Shown: positions 53,075 to 62,316 of the stretch, one piece after another | Layout: each line of letters starts with the position of its first letter | How positions within the stretch are numbered: the first letter of the stretch is position 1 | Source: HRBIN30 sp964534275 | Lineage (GTDB): Bacteria; Desulfobacterota; Binatia; HRBIN30 | DNA: 64,000 bases | Direction of reading: 5' to 3' | NCBI GenBank assembly: GCA_964534275.1 | Contig: CAZHQG010000003.1 | Location: 62,001 to 126,000 of the forward strand | Program-made: the position numbers and the translations under genes | The notes under the pieces: generated by a model | Told to the model about the DNA's origin: nothing | Database searches by the model: none | The model's input: the letters and a program-made list of their open reading frames with translations, nothing else

Positions 53075-53823
53075 ACGCAATTGCCACGATTTGTAAGCGA
53101 GAACTCCGTTCTTACTTCGGCTCTTACGTAGCCTACGTGCTCACGGCCGTGTTCCTGCTTCTGACGGGTGGCTTCTTCTACAGTTGGCTGCGTTACTTCA
53201 TTTTGTTCGGCGGCTATGTCCTCCCGAGCGGCTTGTGGCAACAAGTGTTCCTGGACATGCGCTACTGCGCGATGATTGTTTTGCCGCTGGTCACGATGCG
53301 CTTGTTTGCCGAGGAGAAGAAGCTCGGTACCATCGAGCTGCTGTGGACGTATCCAGTGCGGGACATCGAGATCGTGTTCGGCAAGTTCTTCGCTGCCTGG
53401 CTCTTCTACCTCTTCATGCTCACCCCAACGGTCGTGGGTCCGCTCGTGTTCTATCAGTTTTACCGATTTGACCTCGGTCCGTTCCTCACCGGTTACCTGG
53501 GCATCGTTCTGCTTGGCACGGCGTTTATCGCTTGCGGCATGTTTGTTTCCTCGCTCACAGAGAACCAGGTCGTAAGTGCCATGGGAACCTACGGGATTCT
53601 CATTACGTTCTGGTACATTACATGGAACGAATCCGTCGCCAGCGTTGCGGTGATCGAGGCGTTGCTGAAAATTTCTTTGTTCGACCGCTTTCTCAACTTC
53701 GCCCGCGGCGTGATCGATACTCAGGACATTGTGTTTTTCGCACTGTTCGTCGTGTTTTTCCTGTTCCTCACCTTGGCTTCGTTGGATGCGCGGAAGTGGC
53801 GTGGGGTCGGAGCCGCATCGTGA
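53071..53823 (+). CDS. ABC-2 permease, GldF-like
   Basis: A 250-residue membrane protein with six helices. The start NAIATICKRELRSYFGSYVAYVL is typical of ABC-2 permeases of this kind, followed by FAEEKKLGTIELLWTYPV, the coupling-helix part. It makes the channel for the GldA-like ATPase. GTG start overlapping TGA; the following gene overlaps in the same way (GTGA). The cargo is unknown. Confidence 0.93.
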   Translation: MNAIATICKRELRSYFGSYVAYVLTAVFLLLTGGFFYSWLRYFILFGGYVLPSGLWQQVFLDMRYCAMIVLPLVTMRLFAEEKKLGTIELLWTYPVRDIEIVFGKFFAAWLFYLFMLTPTVVGPLVFYQFYRFDLGPFLTGYLGIVLLGTAFIACGMFVSSLTENQVVSAMGTYGILITFWYITWNESVASVAVIEALLKISLFDRFLNFARGVIDTQDIVFFALFVVFFLFLTLASLDARKWRGVGAAS

Positions 53824-55214
53824 CTTGGCGCGGGAACCAAACGTTCTTCCACGTCGTGCTCCTTGGGCTGCAAATTGGCCTCGTCGGGACCCTGTGCACT
53901 CTGTTGCTGCTCTTGGCGGAGCGGCACAACAAGCGCTTCGACCTGAGTCCCACCCAGCAGTTCGTGCTGTCGGACGCGGCAAAGAAAGTGGCGCAAAGCC
54001 TGGATGAAAATGTGGAGATCATCGCCTTTTACACTCCCGACGAACCCGGGCAGCGGCGGGCTTTGTTCGACACGCTCGAACTGTTCGCCAAGGTCTCTCC
54101 CCGAATCCGTTACCAATTGGTGGATTTGAACCGCTCGCCAGCCACAGCCCAGAAGTACAGCGTGAATAACGCTGGAGCCGGGGTAGTGGTCATGGGAGAC
54201 CAAGTCGTGCCGATTCCTTTCGTGGACGAGGAAGGCATCACAAGCGCGCTCATCCGGCTGACTCGTCCTGCGGAACGCGTAGTGTGTTTTGTCGTCGGGC
54301 ATGGGGAACACTCACCCTTCGATACTGACGAGCGGCGGGGCTACAACGAGGTCGCTAAGGCCCTCGAACGCGAAGGCTTCACGATTCGTGCTCTCGACCA
54401 CGTTCCTCCCACGGGAGTACCGGGGGACTGCCGGGTCGTCGTTCTTGCTGGGCCCACGCGAGAGTTCCTTCCGGGCGAGATCGAAAGTCTCGACAGCTAC
54501 CTACGACAAGGTGGGCAAATGCTGCTCCTTGTGGATCCGGGCGCTCCGCTGGGCATCGTGACGTTTCTCGAGCGGCACGGCGCAAGAGCCGGGAACGACG
54601 TCGTGGTGGATGAACGGAACCGCCTGATGGGCACGGAACCTTCGATGTTGCACGTGCCGGCATTCAATCGGAGCATTTTCCGATCGGAGCTGGAAGCAGC
54701 AGTATTCCCAGTGGCACGCACCATCGTGCCAACGGAAGAAGGAGACAAGTCGGGACGGGTCAAGGTGCTCGCGCTGAGCAGTCCGGACAGCTGGGCGTAT
54801 GTGGAGGGAGGAAAACTCCCGGATCGGGGAGCGCGGTTCCGGAGAGAAAAAGATCAACCAGGCCCCTTGCCGGTGGGTGTCTACATCGAGGTCCCTCGGG
54901 AGCGCGACGGGTCGCCGGTATCCACGCCGGGCAGAATCATCGCGTTTGGCGACTCCGACTTTGCCACCAACCTCTCGCTCAACTGGCGCGGGAACAAGGA
55001 CGTGTTTCTCAACAGCATCGCCCTGTTGGCCGAAGACCCCACGTTGGTGGCGGTCCGCCGCAAAGGACTCCCTCGCGGCTCGATCTCGCCGATCTATTTA
55101 ACGGAGTCCCAAGACCGGCTTGTGTTCTGGATCAGTGTCGTCGTTATGCCTGCGAGTGTTGCACTGATCGGCATCACCATTGCGGCCCGGAGGCGCCGCC
55201 GGGGAAGTAGGTGA
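53820..55214 (+). CDS. GldG-like ABC auxiliary protein
   Basis: A 464-residue protein. One helix near residues 12-34, then a large periplasmic part (LSPTQQFVLSDAAKKVAQSL, VCFVVGHGEHSPFD, VVVLAGPTREFLPGEIESLD, LLLVDPG) and a second helix near the C-terminus followed by RRRRRG. This is the ABC_transp_aux/GldG layout, with a GATase-like fold in the middle. In Bacteroidota GldAFG aids gliding; in other phyla the set is common and its job unknown. Confidence 0.9.
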   Translation: MTWRGNQTFFHVVLLGLQIGLVGTLCTLLLLLAERHNKRFDLSPTQQFVLSDAAKKVAQSLDENVEIIAFYTPDEPGQRRALFDTLELFAKVSPRIRYQLVDLNRSPATAQKYSVNNAGAGVVVMGDQVVPIPFVDEEGITSALIRLTRPAERVVCFVVGHGEHSPFDTDERRGYNEVAKALEREGFTIRALDHVPPTGVPGDCRVVVLAGPTREFLPGEIESLDSYLRQGGQMLLLVDPGAPLGIVTFLERHGARAGNDVVVDERNRLMGTEPSMLHVPAFNRSIFRSELEAAVFPVARTIVPTEEGDKSGRVKVLALSSPDSWAYVEGGKLPDRGARFRREKDQPGPLPVGVYIEVPRERDGSPVSTPGRIIAFGDSDFATNLSLNWRGNKDVFLNSIALLAEDPTLVAVRRKGLPRGSISPIYLTESQDRLVFWISVVVMPASVALIGITIAARRRRRGSR

Positions 55215-55221
55215 GGAAGCA

Positions 55222-55785
55222 ATGGGCGTCCGCTTCACAGTCATCACCGCTGTGCTCGTGGCGTTGGTGGCAATCCTTTACTACCTCGACCGAACCCCAC
55301 CGCCACCCCCCCGACGAGTGGGCCTCCCTGCTCCGCGGACTCCCCAACCTCCAGCCCCTTCGGGCACACCACTCGTCGTTGCGGATCCCGCGAGCATCTC
55401 TCGCATTCGCATTCAGTTCGACGGCCGAGAGCGAACTACGCAACGGACCGAAACAGGGTGGACGGGGACCGACCGCCCAGAGTTGGTGGAAGAATTTGTC
55501 CGCGACCTTACGCGCTTGGGCCCTCTCGAAACCATTGACGTGCCCCCAGAGGGTCGGGCAGAGTTTGGCCTGGCTCCTCCGCGCGGTCGTATCGAACTGT
55601 TCCCTACAAACACGACAACACCAATCGTGATCGAGATCGGTAACTTGAATCCCCCAGGAACCGGACTGTACGTGCGGAGGCCCCCGGAGCCCGAAGTGCT
55701 CCTGATAGGGTCCCTAATTCACTGGGAGCTTCAACGTACCCTCGGGGTCTTGCATGCCTCGCCGACCCCAACGCCCATAACCTAA
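55222..55785 (+). CDS. DUF4340-like protein, short
   Basis: A 187-residue protein with one N-terminal helix (about 4-21), a Pro-rich stalk and a DUF4340-like domain (DPASISRIRIQF, LGPLETIDVPPEGRAEFGL, IVIEIGNLNPPGTGLYVR). DUF4340 proteins follow GldG-like genes in this operon type and are usually about twice as long with repeated domains, so this is a short form. GAGGAAG precedes the ATG. It ends in PTPTPIT, a stump of the linkers seen in the secreted proteins here. Confidence 0.8.
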   Translation: MGVRFTVITAVLVALVAILYYLDRTPPPPPRRVGLPAPRTPQPPAPSGTPLVVADPASISRIRIQFDGRERTTQRTETGWTGTDRPELVEEFVRDLTRLGPLETIDVPPEGRAEFGLAPPRGRIELFPTNTTTPIVIEIGNLNPPGTGLYVRRPPEPEVLLIGSLIHWELQRTLGVLHASPTPTPIT

Positions 55786-55932
55786 CCGGGCCCGATGGGG
55801 CCTGCCGCGGTGAGAGTTTTCCGCCTCGGGCGTACCTGATCTCGCTTCTCGCGGGTGTACCAACGTTGTGGAAACTCTGGCCTTGCATCGAGGACCTAAC
55901 GACTCCATAATTGGCCCGCGGAGTAAGTAACG

Positions 55933-56202
55933 ATGGCCACGAAAACGAAACCAGATTTGAAGGCACTGAGAAAGGTTCACATCGAGGTCGGGGGCAAACG
56001 GATTGTTGCTTGGGAGCCCAAGGATCCGAATCTTCGCAGTTTAGGGCGATGGACAGATCCACAAGCGCTCCTGCGCCGGATGTACGAGCAAGAGCATCCG
56101 GAAGATGCGCTGGAAACTCTCGGCCCGGGCCGGCAATGGCAGGCAACCTGGAAGGGGCGCTTCAACCCCGGCCTCAAGCAAAAGAGCCGCACTGCTGCCT
56201 AG
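55933..56202 (+). CDS. Small basic hypothetical protein
   Basis: An 89-residue soluble protein, rich in Lys and Arg at both ends, with no family I recognise. The middle (VGGKRIVAWEPKDPNLRSLGRW) has a beta-turn look and the rest is helical. GGAG lies nine bases before the ATG, and the reading frame ends in a basic tail. No Cys. Nucleic-acid binding is possible but unproven. Confidence 0.5.
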   Translation: MATKTKPDLKALRKVHIEVGGKRIVAWEPKDPNLRSLGRWTDPQALLRRMYEQEHPEDALETLGPGRQWQATWKGRFNPGLKQKSRTAA

Positions 56203-56223
56203 TTCAACCCACTCTCTGCCAAG

Positions 56224-56293
56224 CAAAAAGCCTCGGCGGCAAGGAACGCTGCGCTCGGGTAGAGGACCAACTGCCCACCTTGCCGCTGAGGCT
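56224..56293 (-). terminator. Long-stem Rho-independent terminator of yqeY
   Basis: A 16-bp stem with one G-U pair (56229-56244 with 56278-56293), a 33-base loop, and on the minus strand a T-run at 56229-56225. It starts three bases after the yqeY stop. The stem is long and the loop unusually large for a terminator. Confidence 0.75.
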
Positions 56294-56295
56294 CC

Positions 56296-56739
56296 TCAGG
56301 CCTCCTGGGCCAGCTTCTTGATCAGCTCGCTCGCCGCCTTGCCGTCAAACTGCCCCGCGTAGCGCTCGCGCAACTTCTGCATGATCGGGCCAATTTGGTA
56401 ACCGCCAACTTCGCCAGCAATCGAACGGATGGCGGCCTCTAACTCGGCCGTCGAGAGCTGCCGAGGCAAATACGATTCAAGAATCGCCTTTTCCCGCTCG
56501 TTTTTCTCTACGAGGTCCTGCCGATTCGCCTGACGCGCAAACTCCGCCGCCTCCGCGCGTTTGTTCGCTTCTTTACGGAGCAACTGGACGATCTCTCCTT
56601 CCGAGAGCGTCTGCACCATCTTTTCTACTTTGAGGTTTTTGATCGCCGTTACGACGTCTCGCAAAACCATGAGCCGATCGGTGTCGCGCGCCTTCATTGC
56701 GGCTTGGAGTTCTGCTTGCAACTGTTCCTCTGTGGGCAT
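56296..56739 (-). CDS. yqeY: YqeY/GatB-tail domain protein
   Basis: A 147-residue helical protein of the YqeY family, which matches the tRNA-binding tail of GatB. Seen are MKARDTDRLMVLRDVVTAIKN split over helix 2, LSEGEIVQLLRKEANKR, ESYLPRQLSTAEL and GPIMQKLRERYAGQFDGKAASELIKKLL-like end. It may bind tRNA in amidation; the stand-alone role is not proven. AAGGGAGG precedes the ATG. Confidence 0.95.
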   Translation of the reverse strand: MPTEEQLQAELQAAMKARDTDRLMVLRDVVTAIKNLKVEKMVQTLSEGEIVQLLRKEANKRAEAAEFARQANRQDLVEKNEREKAILESYLPRQLSTAELEAAIRSIAGEVGGYQIGPIMQKLRERYAGQFDGKAASELIKKLAQEA

Positions 56740-56766
56740 GGCGACCTCCCTTGGCGATTCCCTGCC

Positions 56767-59226
56767 TCAGCGAAAAGCCCAGGCCACGACGGCAGGCACG
56801 TCCAAAGTCGTAACGCCTCCGTCGCCATCCGCGTCCGCTCCGATCGCCACGATAGCGCTTCCACGTGCGCTGGCGTCTTCGCTGCGCAGTGGCAAGTACT
56901 CTCCGACCTTGCGCACGAGAGCGACAACATCGGCGGCTCCCACGCGTCGATCGCCGTTCGCGTCGCCCCGCGAATACCCTTGCGGGGAGACGTTGGTCAG
57001 CACCGTCGTGGTTGGCGCAGGCGAGCTGGCAGCCGCAGCGGCGTCGTAACGGCCGTCACCGTCGTAATCGCCCGCCACTAACGCCACCGGGCGGCGGTTG
57101 GTGCCGAAAGAGCCCGCACTCGTAAAGGCGCGTGGATTTCCGCTGTTCCGCAAAAACACACGCACAAAGTTGCCGACTTCACCGCTTGCGAGAATGTCCG
57201 GAAGCCCGTCGCCGTTGATGTCGCGGGCCGCCAAACCGGAAACCACTTCGCCGCTGCCGACAGAGAGTGGGTTGATGCTGTTAGGGAACCGGCCCGTACC
57301 ATCGCCAAACAACACGTGCACCGTACCGCCCAAGGCCACACCGACCGCAACGTCATCCTGGCCGTCGCGATCGAAGTCAGCGACGGTGACCGCGCGTGGC
57401 GCCTGCGGAAGACCCACCGACGTAGCCGGGCGGAACGTTCCGTCGCCATTGCCCAGAGCAACACTCAGATTCACCGAGGCATTGTTGGCGGCAACAATGT
57501 CCGCAAATCCGTCACGGTTAAAGTCGCCGAGGGCCAACGCTAGAGGAAAATCTCCCACGGTCACTGTACTGCGAAGCAGCAAGGAACCATCCGTCCTGCC
57601 TAAAAACACCTGCACTTTGCCGCCAGAGTTGTCCTGAGACGCGACTGCGAGATCCATCCGCCCGTCGCGATTCAAATCTCCTCCGACGACCGCCTTTGGA
57701 ACGCCCCCCGTAATCGGGGTCTCGCTCACCCGCACGAAGGAACGACCGCTCGGCCGATAGAGCTGGGCCACGCTGCGATTCGCATGCACCACGGCCAGTT
57801 CGGCGCGAAAGTCACCATCGAAGTCACCCACCACGATTGCCAAGCCATCTCCGCCACTGGGAATCGGGGCGGCCGACAAGTCGAACGACCCGCGCGCCGT
57901 GCCTCTGGCAACTTGTATCGTCCCCTCTCCGGGAATCGCCCCCGCCTGCGTCACAACCAAATCGAGCAAGCCATCCCCGTCGATGTCGCCCTGCGCCAGG
58001 GCACTCGGAGCAAAGCCGAGCGGAATATTTTCCGCTCCGCTTAACCGGTTCCCTCCAAGAGCGCGCAACACAGCCGCTGTCGGCCGGCTGCCACTGCCAC
58101 GCGTGAGCGCGACGACGTCTGCGCGGGTATCGCCGTCCAGCCTTCCAACCACAACGCCCAAGGGTTCTGCGTCGGCGACAAACAGGCGAACCGGCGCGAA
58201 ACCACCAGCACCATCCCCTCGCAACACTCCCACGTCGAACGAAAAATTGTTGGCTACCACCGCGTCCACCACGCCGTCCCCATCGACGTCCCCAAGGGCA
58301 AGTCCTTTCGGCGAACTCGCGGGCGCCCCCGTGGCAAAGGCACGCGGATCGCTCCACCGACCGTTTGCCTGGGTCAGCGCCACCGCGAAATTATCGCTCG
58401 CGTTATTGACGACCATCACGTCCGGACGACCGTCGCGGTTCGCATCTCCAACGGCGACCGCCACCGGTCCCTCCCCGCCACATCCGATCTGTTGCTCGAC
58501 CGTGAATCCGCCCCGACCATCTCCACGAAACTGCACGAGCTGATTTGTGAGTTCGTTGATCACGACCAAGTCGAGATTGCCATCGCGGTTAAAGTCTCCT
58601 GTCGCAACTCCAGCCGTACCCGTACCCGTGTCCAACGTTTCGGCCGCGCGCACAAACGTCCCGTCCCCGTTGCCAAACAACACGCGGCCCACCCCCTCCT
58701 GCCGCAAAGTCTCCCCGACTGCGAGAATGTCCATACGGCCATCACGATCGAAGTCGCCAAGCGCAATCCCGCGAGGGAAAAATTGCAAATCGATCGGACT
58801 GCCCAACGGACTCAAGGTCCCACCGCTCGCACTCAGCACCGTGAGGAAGTTCGAGCTGTCGCCAATCACCAACTCCTGCGCGCCGTCTCCGTTGAAGTCA
58901 GCCGCCGCCATCGCCTCGGGAATTCCTGAAATGGCAGACTCCGGCCCGGTTTCGAAGCTTCCATCGCCACGACCGAAAAGCACCGCCAACTGCTGCGACT
59001 GCAACGCAGCCACCACATCGAGAATCCCATCCCGGGCTCCGCCTCCCGGAGATCCTACATCCATGAGCACCGCTAGTCCTGTGGCGTCGGTGTTCGTGCC
59101 GGGCAACTCCCACAACCGCGCAGCCGCAAACGGGGGTGGTGTTTGCGCACTGGCCACGCTCCCCACCAATACCAGCAGGACCGCAACTAAAGCCTCCAGA
59201 GCCCAACTTTTCGTTCGATCGTCCAT
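56767..59226 (-). CDS. Secreted FG-GAP/VCBS propeller protein with C-terminal dockerin-like pair
   Basis: An 819-residue exported protein. The signal peptide ends in VASA. About twelve FG-GAP blades follow with calcium-type motifs (MAAADFNGDGAQEL, LGDFNRDGFADIV, VGDLNRDGRMDLA-like). At the C-terminus are two EF-hand/dockerin-like repeats (RGDANGDRRVGAADVVALV and GADADGDGGVTTLDVPAVV), the mirror image of the N-terminal pairs at 4-10 kb. There is no sorting tail. GAGG lies five bases before the ATG at 59226. It may bind a cohesin-like partner or only calcium; no cohesin is in the window. Confidence 0.8.
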   Translation of the reverse strand: MDDRTKSWALEALVAVLLVLVGSVASAQTPPPFAAARLWELPGTNTDATGLAVLMDVGSPGGGARDGILDVVAALQSQQLAVLFGRGDGSFETGPESAISGIPEAMAAADFNGDGAQELVIGDSSNFLTVLSASGGTLSPLGSPIDLQFFPRGIALGDFDRDGRMDILAVGETLRQEGVGRVLFGNGDGTFVRAAETLDTGTGTAGVATGDFNRDGNLDLVVINELTNQLVQFRGDGRGGFTVEQQIGCGGEGPVAVAVGDANRDGRPDVMVVNNASDNFAVALTQANGRWSDPRAFATGAPASSPKGLALGDVDGDGVVDAVVANNFSFDVGVLRGDGAGGFAPVRLFVADAEPLGVVVGRLDGDTRADVVALTRGSGSRPTAAVLRALGGNRLSGAENIPLGFAPSALAQGDIDGDGLLDLVVTQAGAIPGEGTIQVARGTARGSFDLSAAPIPSGGDGLAIVVGDFDGDFRAELAVVHANRSVAQLYRPSGRSFVRVSETPITGGVPKAVVGGDLNRDGRMDLAVASQDNSGGKVQVFLGRTDGSLLLRSTVTVGDFPLALALGDFNRDGFADIVAANNASVNLSVALGNGDGTFRPATSVGLPQAPRAVTVADFDRDGQDDVAVGVALGGTVHVLFGDGTGRFPNSINPLSVGSGEVVSGLAARDINGDGLPDILASGEVGNFVRVFLRNSGNPRAFTSAGSFGTNRRPVALVAGDYDGDGRYDAAAAASSPAPTTTVLTNVSPQGYSRGDANGDRRVGAADVVALVRKVGEYLPLRSEDASARGSAIVAIGADADGDGGVTTLDVPAVVAWAFR

Positions 59227-59366
59227 GTTTGCCTCGCTCCACCCAAATGCCCGATCACCCACAGTCAAGCCAAATCCGGTTCTGCCGCCGGCACGTAGGA
59301 ACACCAAATCGTTCCACACGACGGCAGCAAAGTAAACCCGTGTGTCCCGCGCTCTCGGGCGGATCC

Positions 59367-61166
59367 TCAGGACTCTACTTTCAACACCGCCAGGAAGGCT
59401 TCCTGCGGGATCTCCACCCGACCTACTTGCTTCATGCGCTTCTTGCCTTCCTTTTGCTTTTCCAGCAACTTTCTTTTGCGGGTGATGTCCCCCCCGTAGC
59501 ACTTTGCGGTGACGTTCTTGCGCAGTGGCTTGACGGTTTCGCGCGCGATCACGCGGCTGCCGATCGCTGCTTGAATGGCAACCTCGAACATCTGACGAGG
59601 GATCAGCTCGCGCATCTTCTCGGTCAATTCGCGGCCCCGCTGATACGCGCGATCGCGGTGGACGATCAACGAAAGCGCATCGACCGGGTCCCCGTTGATG
59701 CGAATGTCGAGCTTGACCAAGTCGGCCGGACGCATGTCCAGGAACTCGTAGTCGAGAGAGGCGTACCCCTTACTCACCGACTTGAGCCGGTCGTAAAAGT
59801 CGAGCACGATTTCATTGAGAGGCAGCTCGTACACGACCATCACCCGCCCGCGGCCAAGAAACTTGAGCTCTCTCTGCCGCCCTCGCTTTTCTTCGCAAAG
59901 CGAGAGAACCGCACCCAGATACGTTTCAGGCACATGGATCGTAGCCAGAATCACTGGCTCTTCGATCGAGGCAATTTCCTGTTCGGGTGGGAGTTTGGCG
60001 GGGCTGTCGACCGTGAGCACTTCACCCTTCGTGGTGGTCACGCGGTAAGCCACGGTCGGCGCCGTGGTGATCAGGTCCAATCCAAACTCACGTTCCAGGC
60101 GCTCCCGCACGATGTCCATGTGGAGCAGTCCCAAAAACCCACACCGAAAGCCAAAGCCGAGGGCCAAGGAATTCTCAGGCTCGAACGAAAACGAAGAATC
60201 GTTCAGACGCAGTTTTTCCACAGCGTCTCGCAAAACCTCGTACTGAGAGGAGTCGGAGGGGTAGAGTCCGCTGAACACCATGGGCTTCACGGCCTTGAAG
60301 CCCGGGAGCGGGCTGGCAGCCGGGTGTAACGCGTCGGTGACGGTGTCGCCAATTTGCGTTTCATGCACTTCCTTGATGCCCGCCATGACGATCCCCACTT
60401 CGCCCACGGCGAGAGACTCCACTTGCTGCGGGCCGGGAGCCAAAACCCCCACTCGCTGCACTTCGTACGTCTTACCAGTTGCCATCAACTGGATTTTTTG
60501 CCCGCGACGGATCGACCCATCGAAAACCCGCACCACCATCACCACACCGTGATAGGGATCGAACCAACTGTCGAAGATCAGCGCCCGTAACGGCCCCTCG
60601 AGCGAACCTTTTGGTGGCGGAATACGGTGGACAACCGCCTCGAGCACCTCTTCCGTGCCGGTGCCTAATTTGGCACTAGCCAAAATGGCCTCCGAAGCAT
60701 CCAGTCCTATGATGTCTTCGATCTCGGCGCGCACGCGGTCTGGGTCGGCGCCAGGCAAATCGATCTTGTTGATCACCGGAACGATTTCGAGATTGTTGTC
60801 CAAAGCGAGGTAGGCGTTGGCCAGCGTTTGTGCTTCCACGCCCTGCACCGCGTCCACTACCAGCAATGCACCCTCGCAGGCGGCCAAGCTGCGCGAAACC
60901 TCGTAACTAAAATCCACGTGTCCCGGCGTGTCGATGAGGTTCAAGACGTACTCTTCCCCGTTGCGGGCCCGGTAACGCAGGCGCACGGCGCTCGCCTTGA
61001 TCGTGATTCCACGCTCGCGTTCCAAGTCCATACTGTCGAGAACCTGCTCAGCACGTTCGCGCTCGCTGATCGCCCCCGTGTACTCCAGCAGGCGATCCGC
61101 CAGCGTGGACTTTCCATGGTCGATATGCGCGATGATGGAAAAGTTTCGGATGCGGTTCGGTTCCAT
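59367..61166 (-). CDS. lepA: Elongation factor 4 (LepA)
   Basis: A 599-residue translational GTPase that back-translocates or remodels stalled ribosomes. AHIDHGKSTLADRLLE is G1, RERGITIKA G2, DTPGHVDF G3, NKIDLPGAD G4 and SAKLGTG G5. The LepA-only C-terminal domain ends in QEAFLAVLKVES and has CYGGDITRKRKLLEKQKEGK. The 220 bases before it (61167-61386) hold a perfect 6-bp hairpin at 61217-61232 without a T-run. Confidence 0.98.
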   Translation of the reverse strand: MEPNRIRNFSIIAHIDHGKSTLADRLLEYTGAISERERAEQVLDSMDLERERGITIKASAVRLRYRARNGEEYVLNLIDTPGHVDFSYEVSRSLAACEGALLVVDAVQGVEAQTLANAYLALDNNLEIVPVINKIDLPGADPDRVRAEIEDIIGLDASEAILASAKLGTGTEEVLEAVVHRIPPPKGSLEGPLRALIFDSWFDPYHGVVMVVRVFDGSIRRGQKIQLMATGKTYEVQRVGVLAPGPQQVESLAVGEVGIVMAGIKEVHETQIGDTVTDALHPAASPLPGFKAVKPMVFSGLYPSDSSQYEVLRDAVEKLRLNDSSFSFEPENSLALGFGFRCGFLGLLHMDIVRERLEREFGLDLITTAPTVAYRVTTTKGEVLTVDSPAKLPPEQEIASIEEPVILATIHVPETYLGAVLSLCEEKRGRQRELKFLGRGRVMVVYELPLNEIVLDFYDRLKSVSKGYASLDYEFLDMRPADLVKLDIRINGDPVDALSLIVHRDRAYQRGRELTEKMRELIPRQMFEVAIQAAIGSRVIARETVKPLRKNVTAKCYGGDITRKRKLLEKQKEGKKRMKQVGRVEIPQEAFLAVLKVES

Positions 61167-61386
61167 TTCTCGAATGCACTCAGAGCAGGACTTCGAGCGA
61201 ACAGTTCTCCCTAGCTAGCGGGCTGACCCGCTCGCAAGGCAGCGGCCAGCGCCGCCGTGCAGAGCGCAGAGCTGCATCACTGGAGCCCCAGCGGAGCGCA
61301 GTGCTGGTCAATCAGATCGGCCCGATTGCACAGCAGCGGCTCTGGACGGACCGAATGCCGAGAGCACTGGTTTCTCAGCGGGGCGG

Positions 61387-62316
61387 CTAGCCGGCGGGGC
61401 GGCGCTGGCGAAAGTACTCTACAGTGAGGGCGAGACCACGTTCCAGGTCCACCTCTGGTTCCCAGCCTAGTACCCTTTTCGCGAGCGAGCTGTCGATCGA
61501 ACTCCGTCGCTGCTCACCGGGCTTAGCCGGACCGTGGCGTTCCGGCATGTCGACTCCGCAAGCGCGGCAAAGGAGGTGGAATAACGTGTTCACGTCCGTC
61601 TCTCGACCCGTGCCGAGGTTGAGCGGACCACAATAATCCGTGTTCAAGGCGAGAAGATTTGCCCGTACGAGATCGCCCACGAACACATAGTCGCGCGTTT
61701 GCTTCCCATCGCCGTTGATGACTGGCTGCTCGCCGCGAAGCAGTTTCTCGGTGAAAATCGCGACCACACCAGCCTCACCATGAGGGTTTTGGCGCGGGCC
61801 ATACACGTTCGCGTAACGCAAAGCCACCCAGCGAATTCCATACTCCGTGTGGTAAAAGTGCAGGTACTTCTCGCTGGCAAGCTTGGCTACCCCGTAAGGA
61901 CTCACTGGAGCGGTCGGATGTGTTTCCGGGCACGGGAACACTTCTTGTTCACCGTAAATCGCGCCCCCGGTGGACGCGAATAGCACGCGTTGCAATCCAT
62001 GCTTTCGCCCTGCCTCGAGGAGGTTCAGTAATCCGATGATGTTGACACCAGCATCGAACAGCGGATCGGCTACGGAGCGGCGCACGTCCATTTGGGCAGC
62101 ATGGTGACAGAGCACCTCCGGCCGTTCTTTCGCCATCAAGTCTTCGATCAACCCGGAGCGCACGTCCAACACATGGAGTTTGGCGCGTGCCGGTACGTTC
62201 TCTTCTCGGCCGGACGACAGATCGTCCACAATCACCACGTCGTGCCCTTCGCGCACGAACGCTTCGCCGACATGAGAGCCAATGAACCCCGCGCCTCCCG
62301 TCACCAGAATCTTCAT
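61387..62316 (-). CDS. NAD-dependent sugar-nucleotide 4-epimerase
   Basis: A 309-residue extended SDR, GalE-like. MKILVTGGAGFIGSHVGEAF binds NAD, the catalytic part is ASTGGAIYGE...SPYGVAKLASE (Y-x3-K) and RYANVYGPRQNP follows. It could turn UDP-glucose/galactose, UDP-GlcA/GalA or UDP-xylose/arabinose. Its place after ugd and uxs favours the last. The start overlaps the uxs stop (ATGA), with GGAGG upstream. Confidence 0.9.
   Translation of the reverse strand: MKILVTGGAGFIGSHVGEAFVREGHDVVIVDDLSSGREENVPARAKLHVLDVRSGLIEDLMAKERPEVLCHHAAQMDVRRSVADPLFDAGVNIIGLLNLLEAGRKHGLQRVLFASTGGAIYGEQEVFPCPETHPTAPVSPYGVAKLASEKYLHFYHTEYGIRWVALRYANVYGPRQNPHGEAGVVAIFTEKLLRGEQPVINGDGKQTRDYVFVGDLVRANLLALNTDYCGPLNLGTGRETDVNTLFHLLCRACGVDMPERHGPAKPGEQRRSSIDSSLAKRVLGWEPEVDLERGLALTVEYFRQRRPAG

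Noticed and set aside
61217..61232. Hairpin between lepA and the epimerase as a terminator
   Set aside because: The 6-bp stem is perfect but no T-run follows on either strand.
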